64,000 nucleotides of DNA from NCBI GenBank assembly GCA_963978545.1, contig OZ021732.1:26236688-26300687 (forward strand), given 5' to 3'. Numbering within the stretch: the stretch's first letter is position 1; each line of letters begins with the position of its first letter. This DNA comes from Linyphia triangularis (lineage: Eukaryota; Arthropoda; Arachnida; Araneae; Linyphiidae). Shown here piece by piece: positions 24,801 to 37,164 of the stretch. Made by a program: the position numbers and the translations under genes. The notes under the pieces are model-generated. The model was not told the DNA's origin. It worked only from the letters and a program-made list of their open reading frames with translations, and made no database searches.

Positions 24801-27800
24801 TCTAGGATTTCTGTGGCTATATTTTTATTTATAAATTTTGCTTGTATTTGGGGGGGGGGGGGGGAGGAAAAAAAATAATCCACTGTATTTATAAAGTACT
24901 AACTAAATGAAATGTTTTTCCCAATTTTGCTGTAACATGAAATCCTTTCAATTTAATTTAATCTGGCAATATTAATTTACATTCAGTAGTTAGTACTCTT
25001 CATATCTATAAGTATTTGAATGTTAGCTTAGTTCAATGGTCTATATATTGTTTATTAAGTTTTAATTGAATAAGAAAATCTATTGATTATGTACAGAGTG
25101 TTTACTAAATAACTGACCCATGTTGAATTTAAATAATAAAAACACAATTTTTAGATAAAAACATAAAAATTAATTTGCAAACTTCTGTATTTTTTAAAAC
25201 TTACTGTTTTCCTTGTACCAATGCAGCAAACGGTACATTCTTATCTCCATTTGTGTTTTAATAATTCCTGTTTAAAAATGGCCCACCCAAGGATGGCTGT
25301 GGGGTTAGCGCTCTGGCTTCGCATGTCAAGGGTGCTGGGTTCGAATTCCGGATAGGCATGGATGTTCGTTGTGGTTCAGAATCCACGTTAGGCTGTAGGT
25401 TCCGGCCTGATTTGCCGTAATTGTGCATAAATAGTTCGTTGAGCTTACCAACCAACCAACCCATTTAAAATTGTAATAGGGATTAGTCATTTAATGGGCA
25501 CACTGTATCTGGAGTCTAGCTATGGTTTGTGCTTTTCATAATTATCCTAGTGTGCTATTAAAAATCTAGTTTGATTGTGTATTTATTATCATTTTAAATA
25601 GTTTTTTTTTTTTAAAACATGATATACATGTATAACTTTCATTTTTTAGGCATTAGGATGCATTTTGTTTGTTTTGTGCTTTAAAGAACATCCATATGAA
25701 GACTCTGCTAAGCTACGAATATTAAATGCAAAATATAACATTCCTCCAAATATTACAGACTATGAAATATTACATGATTTAATTAGTAAGTATTCATTTT
25801 TATTTTTTTTTATTTTTGCATCTTGTTAGAATTAAATTTCAGTATTTTGTTACTTGTATTACTTTTAAATAAGTTATAAGTACGAAAGCCATCTTTCAAG
25901 AGTTTATTATAATTATTTTTATACTTTCTGTTTGGCAACAGTGGCTTTCTTGTTTTGGAAGTCCAGTTTCTGAGCAACATACATTGTTTTAAATATGTTA
26001 TAGACTGGAAAGCCAATTATATAGTAACATGTACCAAATATATTTTATAAATTCGCATTGATTGTTGAATAACATTAAGTTCTTGTAAAATATTATAATA
26101 GTACTTATCTAACTTGGGTGTTCACCAACAAGGAAACTGAGAAAATGGAAATATTAGAGAATTAATAGTAAATAAATCAGATAGTTTAAATTTTCTTCAT
26201 TTTTATTTCACACAACTAATTTTTGGTGCAATAAATTTCTTTAAATTTAGTTTTTATTGTACATTATTTGCATTATTGTAATAGCATGGATGACCACAAA
26301 TCTTTAAGGAAGTATCCTATACATCAAAACTTTTTCTCCTCTGGATACTCTGATAATTTTTCTTTAATAAAATTGACATGACTTAGATAATGGAGTTTTA
26401 TCTTGTGTAGGAGGAAAGTGATATTTCTCGCAGTACTAAGAAATAGTGTCATTTTTTAAAGAATTACCAAACAGCTCTTAAACTCTTCTCTAATTAATTT
26501 TCTCTTGAACTGGAACCTAAATATGTAACAGTTTAAATGTAATATGCAAAAAATTTACTAGAAACATATTCTCATTTTTTTTTTTTAAAAAGCAAAACAT
26601 ATTTTTTACCTTAATCGACTTAGTGAATATCACTTTTTTTTTTCCCCCGTTTAATTTTTGGTTCCCAAATAATCCCATAAAAAATCTACCTTTTTGTTGG
26701 AGCAGAAATCTCACTTATTGCTAAATTTTTTTTGTAAATTATTGAGTGCTTGGCTATGACTTCATTTGCAATCGATTGTTCATTCTTGCATATATTTTAT
26801 TTGAAGATCAAGAAGAACATGAATAACTAAATTTTTTTGTTTATTGTATTTGCGATTTTATTAAATTTAAATGAGAATTTTAAATCATCCTGTAGCCTAT
26901 TCTGATTTGTTCAAAAGATTGACGATAGTATTTTGGTTATTACATTGGGTTGAGCCGACAGTTTAATTTATATGATATAAGGGATCATGCTTATTAAACA
27001 TTGATCACTGAGGAAGTTTTTGTTGGCAGTTGACCAGGGAAGCTATAGGATTAGCCACCTATTTTATTTTTACAATTTAAATTATTTCATTTCAAGAAAG
27101 TTTAAAAAAACATAATCAACAAAGTTCAATTGCCAAATTTTTTTCGCCGAGTTGAATTTACTGGACTACAGTCCATAAAGTATATTTCCATTCATTGATG
27201 ATGATAATATAATGTTAATTTCAATAAATAGTATATTTCGATTTCCAAAATAATTTGGCAACAGGAAGGAAATTGAGCAATTGGTGAGATTTCCGTTGCA
27301 ATAAAAAGGTAGGTGTTTAATATATTAGTACCATTGTTTTGAACAATTAAACACACCCAAATGTAATTCATCATACATTTTCAATCATTTTTAATACTAT
27401 TTTTTTTATGATTGTTATTGTTATGAATTATAAATGATGTTTTCTTATAGAGGGAACATTCCAATTGAACCCAGTTGACAGACCCACTGTGAAGGATCTT
27501 CTTGATCGACTAAAAGAAATTTCAGAAGCAAGGCACACAAATCTTAATGCTCCTTTGAATTTAGGACAGACAAGTTTAGCTAGTGATCCATCTAGTCCAG
27601 GTAAAATAATGCTTTTAATGAAAGAAAAGTATTTAAATATATAGACTTTTAGGTACTCATTTTAACTGTTGGTTATTATGAGATTATAAATTTAAAAAAA
27701 AAAAAATAAAAAAAAAAAAAAAAAAAAAAATTACACTTTCTTTAATGAAATTGAATTTCTATTTATTCTCTTTTCTTTTAGAATTGTTAACACAGAATTC

Positions 27801-30800
27801 ATTATTTACATTTTAAGACTGGATTAAATTTCTAAAACATCAGACAGTTTTTTTCTTTAACGAAGGTATTGCATGTAAATAATTTGCAGTTAAATTTACT
27901 TTAAATTATTAAAGTTATTGTAAGAAGTTAAGATTTCTAGTTTTATTGTCTTTTGTTTGGTTTTATTTTTTAAATTTACCCTTTTTACTGAATTTTATGT
28001 TATTAATTTTTATATTGTTTTTTATTTTACATATGTTTAAATGGAATTGTTTCATGTTTACATCTTATTATAAATCAGTGTAAAATGCATCATAAATTGT
28101 TCGGGACTCAATTTTATTAAGATTTGAGTTATTTATGATGTAAAATTTTTTTTGTTTTTCAAAGCCAAGCTGACTCTTAATTGGATACTATTATGGTAAT
28201 ACTGCATATCTAGAGATTGGTCATGTGAACTTTGATAACCAGCTCATATTAGGCAGACAAATTAATTGAGAGAGAGAGCAGTAATGTGATAATATACTTA
28301 GGATACTTTTACTTCAAACTCGGATATACTTATTAAGGGCACTAATATCAACATGTCATATTTCTAAAACATTTTAGTACTTTTCCAATCATTAAATTTT
28401 TTATGATATTTCCTTCCATCCTAAAATAAAATGTGTTGACTCAAGTGAAGAAGCCATTTCTTTAACTTGGGTCATCATTTTTCCATTTTAGAAGGCCTGC
28501 AATTTAACTAGAGACACTATTGGTTGTTTTGAAAAAGAAGTTTTAACAGAAAATAAGCCACGAAGTCAAGAAAAAAATTGCTTCATTTATATAAACCAAA
28601 TTTATTTTTGTTGAATGAAGGTAGACTTGCAGATTTATTTCATTAACTTAACATAAGTATCTTTAAAACTAAGATTAAATTATTTTTCTTTAAATAATTT
28701 AATTGTTCAATAAGTGAAATTTATCTAAAGACCCAGGGGTATTAGAAAAACAGTTAATTTTTAATTTTTTTTTTACGTTTGTTACCAACAGAATAAATAC
28801 CAATAAACAAGGAGAAATAATTTCTACTCATTACTTCTTCAACCTTTCATTTTTCTCATAAAAAGTAATCTAAAAATGTCTTAATTTCAGCCCACGCACC
28901 CAGCAGGCCTCCCCCGCCTCAACGACCAATCTCAGATTCCCCTCCCACATCTGCTCCGCCCCCAAGACCCCCACCTCCCTCCTCTTCACAGACTGCGGAG
29001 AATCCAGCCTATGCAAACAATGTGGGAGCCGGATCTGGGTTGTTTGGTTCGCTGAAAGGAGGCGCAGGAAGCTTCCTGAAGAATCTCAAAGAACAGTCGA
29101 CACGGGTCATGCAAACTGTCCACCAGTACGAAATCTTTGTAATTGTATTCAAATTGCTTTTTTTTTTACCATCACTTTTTCAGATCTGGTCTTTCTAGTT
29201 GGGCAGATTGTATAAGTAGTTTTTTTTCTTGTGCTGATTGAAATGGTATTGCTTTCCTACCTGCTTAGCATTCTGTGGCCTGCTCTACGTGCTTGGGATC
29301 CCACCTGCTTTTTTCTATAAATTTTCAAAAGATGTAATGAGGCAGATGTTGTGTTAACAGTCATACACAATAAAAAGTGGTGCGTGTGGTAGTAGAGAGT
29401 GTTTAAAATAAGACGCGAAATACAAATGTTGCATCATCTGGTCTTAGGGGTAGTTCCTGAGAACGCAAATGTTGCATCATCCGGACCAAATGAATTAAAG
29501 AACTTATACTGATTTAATTTTTTTTTTACTAAAACGTTATTGTTAGTTTAAGTACAATTTTTTATCCATTTTTTTATAATTGAACCCATTTTAAATCATT
29601 TTGATATCATTGACCATTCTTTCAGTCTAATTTCATCTAGGTCTGAAAAAGTGATAATAACAAGTTATGAAGTTAGTATTATTAGTTATGAAGATATTTA
29701 TTTTAGAGTAATTTTAGTAATATTGTTTATATTAAACTTAAACAGTTCTTTTTAATTTAGTTGATTTAAGTAATTACTATAGTTTCAAACTGAGAGATTA
29801 ACTAATTATCTTAAACAAGTTAAATAAAATTGTTCCTTTTTGTAGGTCTATTGCTCGTCAAGACATAGATTTCAATTATATAACCAAAAGAGTTGCTGGT
29901 AAGTATAGAGTTAAAGTATTGTATACTTAATGTTATTTATCTTATAAGAGAATGAACTTTTTAATTAGAATATCTGAATAAGCTAGTTTCCAAAAATCTA
30001 AATTAGTATATCAGTTATTTTACAAAGAGCTGATGCTAATTTTTTATAACGAAACAACTTATCTCATTGTGTGAAGTATTTGTAAAAAGAGGAATTTAAA
30101 CTTATTTTATTCTTAAAAAACAGACAGGATTGTATACAAGCCTTGCAAAGTAGCCAATAAAATATTGAAGCTTAAGATTTAATTTGAATTAAATTATACT
30201 AAAATATATAAAACCAAATAAAGTTAAATTAAAATGAAGTTTCATTTCTAGAAAATAAGCTACTCAATCAATACTTTTTCTTCCATTTCTTAAACTGTTA
30301 TTAGATTATTTTTTCAATCACTTTGTTTCAAAGTTCACGACTTATATATGAAAAATACCATCTACCGTTATGTATTATATCATTAAAGTGAAAAATTATT
30401 ATGTGACTGTCAAACATAACCAACTTGGACATCTATTAACTGTGCTTTGTTGCATTTCATGGACTAAGATATATTGTCCTGTTTCTGCTTTTTTTAGTGA
30501 TGTCCTATCCTGCTGAAGGTTTGGAATCTGCATATCGTAACCATGTTGATGACGTCAGAGCAACATTAGATCAGTGTCACCCTGGTCATTATGCAGTTTA
30601 CAATGTATCTGGGCGTGCTTATTCCTCAGTAAAATTCAATGCTAAAGTCAGTGAGGCTGGTTGGCCAGCAAAGAAATCACCACCTTTAAATACCTTAATT
30701 TCGTTGTGTAGAAGCATGTACTTATATCTGAAGCAACATCCAAAGAATATCTGTATTGTTCATTGCTTGGTGAGTAACTTTTATTCTAAGAAATAATGCA

Positions 30801-33800
30801 GACCAAATTTTGTTTTGTTATGTTGTAAATTATGTATGGTTTTGGTGAGTCAGGTCCTACGTCCCCTTCAATAAAGAATAAAATTAGAATTCTATTGCCA
30901 GGTGTTGGTTACAAGTGATTCCAGATATAGCTGTTCATATTCACATGAAATCCACGTGAACATGCATTAAAAATCAATTTCACCCCATAGAATTGACCTC
31001 CTGCATGAAATCATGCATTAGCACATCATGGTTAAATTTTTAAAAATAATTCCTAATCAGAGATCATACTAGCCATTTTTCAAAGGATGGCACTACCTCC
31101 CTGCTTTTTTTCTTTGAAAATAGCAACCTTTTCTGAAAAAATTTAAAATTTTCGTTTATTTTCCAATGGAATGCAATATGCAGATCACCTCCTCCTAAAT
31201 CGCATGCCACACATGCACATTATTGTTCAAACGTGCTTCTCACAGACCAGTTACTGACTGAAGTCATTGAATGGTTGCTGATGCCACTTGCGACATTAAT
31301 GGGTGGATTGTAGAGCCCTTTGGATTTAAAAAATACCCCTTAAAATTTAGAGCGGGGGTGAAAATACCTTTTGGAAATATTTAACTGGCAAACACTGGAG
31401 CTAAGGCATATGAGTAGCCTGAACCACTCATGGAAAAGGGAATATTAAGAAAAGAAATCTGAAAAATAATTGTAAAAAGTACTTTTTTAAAAACATACTT
31501 TTAACAAATGCAATAGAAATATTTTTCCGCCTGTTGTATTTGACTAAAAATTAAAACTAGGGAACTCTTACTATTTGATTTTCTTTTATTAAAAGTGTGT
31601 TTACGAATTTTTATTTTATGTTTATTTTTTACATTTAGTAGTATTCAATATTGCAGCTCGATTCTTCTAGTTAAGTGCAAATTTGTTTGTGTATTTAAGC
31701 TCTAGTTTAACGAAAAGTTACTTGTTGTGCAAGCATACATAGAATTAAATGTAAATTTACTACTGAAAACATCTTTACATTTCATCTCAATATATAACCT
31801 CTTGTTTATCAAGTTAGCACTGAAGTTACGAAAGAGGAAAACTGCTTCTTAAAACGGCATCTATAAAGCCAGCACTGATTAAAAGTTCAGAATAATTATA
31901 ATCAATAATTGTTTTGTAATGATGAAACATTGTTTTGCCATTATATTTTTGCATGTATACTAAATTCCAAGTCGAAGTTCATTAAGTGTTTTAAAATTAA
32001 GTTGTAAGTCAACACAACCAGATAAGTGATCTAAAAGAAAAGTGAAAATTCCCATGCGTTCTTCTCTTTTTATTAATACATAGATGTAGACATTTTTCTT
32101 ACTTCAGATGACAACCCTTAATAAAGTTGAAAGTATTTTCTTTCACAATGCTAAGTCTTTACAAAATGCTATACATTGCCATTTTGTTAATCTTTTTTTT
32201 TTTTTTTTTTTTTTTTATCCTAGGATGGCAAATCTTCTTCTGCAGTGCTTGTGTGTGCTTTTTTTATTTTTTGCAAGCTATTTAAGAAACCAGAGGATGC
32301 CTTGCAACTGTTTGCTCTCCAACGATGTTGTGTTAATATGGTCCCCTCACAAGTTAGGTACAGAAAATGATTTTTTTTTATTGTATTGGAAAAGGTTTCA
32401 TATTTAACCATAAATATTGTGTAAATAAAATATTATGCAAATGTAACAAATGAGTTGATAACATGTCTCTTAGAATTATTAGTCCTGCTCATTTATTTCA
32501 TTAATTCTAAAAGTAAAATGTATATTTTTCTAGAAATGGGAAAAATTTAAATTTTTTAAAGACAAATTTGAGTTCCAAAGATATTCAAAGTATTGGATTT
32601 TTAAATTTAATTGAACTGTTAAATTGAAAGAATTACTTTTATATATTATATTATATTATTATATATATATTTTATATTTGTTTTATAAATATTTTATTTT
32701 ATAAATAAAAAAAAATTTCTTAGTTTTCATTACCTTATGCTGACATTAAAAGATAGGATCCAAATAACTTTGGAAGTTATTTTATGTACTAAAGTAATAA
32801 AAAAAATGTGTTAAATGATTGATAAAAAAATCCAACTTTAGTGTAAAGTTTCTTTTCTTCAATTTTTTATATGGGTTTCAGTTTCTTTTTTACTTTTATA
32901 TATTATATTATATTATTATATATATATTTTATATTTGTTTTATAAATATTTTATTTTATAAATAAAAAAAAAATTCTTAGTTTTCATTACCTTATGCTGA
33001 CATTAAAAGATAGGATCCAAATAACTTTGGAAGTTATTTTATGTACTAAAGTAATAAAAAAAATGTGTTAAATGATTGATAAAAAAATCCAACTTTAGTG
33101 TAAAGTTTCTTTTCTTCAATTTTTTATATGGGTTTCAGTTTCTTTTTTAACAACTTTTTAAGCTTTTTAGTGAATACCAACTGAATATGCAGATATGTAC
33201 AGATTTCCTTTTCCTTCGGTAAAATGAAAGGGAATTACTTTGATGGCCATCAATTTTTATATTCAAATTATCTAACAAAAATTTTTTTCCCAGGTATATA
33301 CAATATGTTGCTGATATAGTTTCAGAAACTCCCATTTATCCCCACTGTAATCCTGTTGCTCTTCACTCAATCACTATGAAACCTGTACCTCTCTTTACAA
33401 AATTAAGGTGAGAATATTTTATCACTTACAGAATGTAATAAAACAAAACATAACAATCAGGTAATATAACATTTAGCATTAGGTGAAATTATGAAAAAAT
33501 ATTTTCTATGATTTATTTAATTACAAACAGTAGTGGTCTAAAAAAGTTTGTTGTAACTACGAGCACATTACATAAAAAAAAAACCTGTTGATTTACTTTA
33601 ATTGTTCTTGATAATGAATGTTACTAAGTTACTGCATTCAAAGCAAGGAATGGGTTATTTAAAATTTTAATATTTGAAAATTTGATTTAAAATTTCGTGA
33701 TAATGATTTTAAGAAGTTTAATATTAACACTTTTCTGTGTCTTAAAATTTACATAGCAATCGAATAAAATAGTTTATTATTCTTACAAAAAAGTCATATC

Positions 33801-36800
33801 TTAAGGGCAAAAGAAAACTATTACTTATCAAAGCAATTTTAATTTACTTCTAAGATTTTCTTGCCAGAATCTATTTTATTGGTTAAAAAGTCGTTTTAAT
33901 AATCAAATAAGTGCTTCATATTTTTATATGTATTTCATGTTCCAATTTGACATAGTTACACAAAAAATTAAAATTAAGGGATATTTTAAATTTCATAAAT
34001 TTTTTAAAACATGAGCTAGATTTAAATTTAGAAAATTAAATATTTTCATTATATATTTACTGAACTTTTGAAATAAAATTAATTTTTAAGAATTGTATTA
34101 TTAAAAGTGTTGTGAAAGCAATATATAGTTTTCTAATATTTTATGTTAGATGTTACATAATTGAATTAATTTAAACTCCATTTTTTTCAATAACTTTATT
34201 TCTAGGGATGGTTGCCGGCCTTTTGTTGAAGTATATATCGGAGAAAATAGAGTTTTTTCAACTTCCCAAGAATATGAAAAAATAAGGTAAATTATTTTAC
34301 CAACTAAATTTCTTTATTTTTTAAAAGTTTTAAATTTTGTTGAATAGAATGGTTTTTTAGCTTTGCTGATAATCAGATTTTGTTTTATATCACTGCAAAG
34401 CTTCAAATTATTCTATTTAAATATTCAATTAATGCTTATGAAGTATATAGTAAAATTTACCTAATTGTATTTTATGGTTATCTAAACAATATATATAATG
34501 CTGTTTATATTAATTGGAAAAAAAAAAAAAATATTGTTCTCATTTGACTACAAGATGTATAACAGTATATATATTTATTTTAAATTTACTATTTTTTTTA
34601 GTTATTTTTTTCCATTAAGTATTCCATACAGTTGTTTAAGAGGGTTTTTAACTTATGAGTGCAACACTCTTAGTAATTAATTTAAGAATTTAATTCAAAA
34701 CGAACCCCTCCTGAAGGGTTCCACTGATTGGTAAAAAGTCTAATTCCAACGGTCCTTTGATCCTAATACAACACAATTGGATCAGACAGGGTTAACGAAA
34801 ATAAATATTTATTACATTACATAAAATCATTCTTGCATAAATTCCTAATTTTGTCCTTTTATAAACGGACCTTGGTTACAATTAACTAAAGCACTAATGG
34901 TTCACAAATTCCGTACATTCAACTACTTGTAATTATTATGCATACTACACCACACAACTTAGCTATCCTACCATTCATACTAGTTACGCATATTAAATCA
35001 TATATAATAACAATTTCTTTTCTCTACACAATTGGTAATAAAAATGATCAAATCAACTGAGTTGCATCTGCTTACGCATGGGAGAAAACTTACCATGTCT
35101 GACGGTCGTTCTGGCGACATCAGTAGCGGCACACCCACGTAACAATCACTTAATCTGGACTTTTGGTCAATTTCGGCCGTATCCACAAAGAGGACATAGC
35201 AATATGCTAAACTACCCTTAGGCCTCTTACACTTATCAAAATTCAGCTCTCGTCTTCCTAATTTTTTCCTCTCCTTCCGTTTTACCATGATTCCAAAAAA
35301 GGTGGGTTTTTTCTGATTAACCTATCTAAACCCCCAGGCTTCTTTAACGGCCAATAAGGCCTACCCTTAACTTAAATTCATATTTTTGGGTTTAACCCAA
35401 TATTCTTGCTTCCGGGGGAATCAAGTCGCACCCTTAAACTTTCCCGGGATTTCAGTGGTTGAAAGGTAAATTTCATTGTTACGATGCTAACATCTCATTT
35501 GTACAATATCACTGACCCCTGTCTCTTAGCGAACCATCCATGTAAAATTGCATACAAACGTCGTTGTCCCTATGTGTCAAATTCACCCCAACGAGTTGGA
35601 TTTATGCAGCGGCATGTCAGAACTGCCTTTTCAATCGAAGAAATTTATATTTTACCACCTGCGCTCCTAACAACGAAAGCTCTCTAACATTCCAACCTAG
35701 GTTTGAGACCACCTAACTGATGCCTTTCTTTACAAAAGGAAATATGTTAGCTGAACTTGAATAAGGCGGCTCAACATAGTCAAGTTACAAAGAAATTTGA
35801 TTGAAGCTAATTAAATATTCAAATAAATGTTTCTAAAACTGTGCTTTAAATAATTTTTATTATTTTGTAAGTCTTGCTCATATTGGTTTTGAAAATTTTG
35901 ATTTATATTGTCTTTTATAATGTGTTAACTGTTTTCTTCTTATAGGCATTTTAACACATATGACAATGAAGTTCGCATTCCTCTTAAAACTGCAGTCTTG
36001 GGTGACATTACGCTGGTCGTCTATCATGCCAGATCTACATTTGGAGGAAAAGTGCAAGGAAAGGTACTATAAACTTTCTTTCATATATATATTTTTAATG
36101 ATATGTATAATGTTGTGATATGTTTTTTATGATAATATGTATTAAGTTGTCATCCTTTTACCTTAAAAATACATAATTAATATTTTTAGAAGTAGATTAG
36201 GTTAAAATTATGTGGTAAACAGATATGATGAATATTTTATTATTTAAATACGGTAAATTCTATTACTAAACAGGGTTCCAGCAACAAGGAAAATATGTAT
36301 TAAAAAAAAGGGAAATATCAAGAAACTTCTCTATTACAGAAGTATAAGAAATTATATAAAAATTTGCTATTAAATGAAGACATTTATTTTTTCATTCTTT
36401 TTCTTTTCAAACTTATATAACAGCTATCAAAAATTAACTTTACAAATATATTTTTTTAAAGTTTTGTTATTTGTCTATATTTGGGTATGTATGAATTAGT
36501 TGTGTATCGAATTTAATTTAAATCGTCTAACTACTTCCAGTTTTCTGCCTTGCTAAGCATAAATTTCATATCTGCAACTCGGCTCAAAATGAAAAATTGC
36601 GGTTTAAAGTTTAACAACTTCAAGTAGTTGATGTTGAGTTATTAACTTGTTTGATTTTTCTTTTGCTGAAGCAACAATTAAATTTACCATTATGTAAAAC
36701 AAATTACAGAGAACCACATGGTAAAAAATAACTCGATTTGTCCAAAAATGAAGGTACCACCTCTGTGTTTAGCATAGCAATGCTATTTAACTTTTATTAT

Positions 36801-37129
36801 TTTGAGCAGAATCGACATCATAGTGATTCTATAGGTATGCTATTTAACTTTTATTATTTTGAGCAGAACCGACATCATAGTGATTCTATAGGTGTTTAAT
36901 TTTTGGCTCCTAGAACATGGAACACTAAACAAGAGCAAGACATCCCTCTTTCCATCCACAATTTAAATATTTAAAAAAAAAATGTATTTTTTTTTTAAAT
37001 TTTGCTTTTACTAATTTTTGTATTACATTGTTTTAAACATATGGGAATTGTCATCTTTCCCCCTAAAAACCCTGATAAAATCTTAAATGGCTTTTTCTTT
37101 AAAAAAAAATAAAATAAATAAATAAAAAA

Positions 37130-37164
<35 letters not shown>

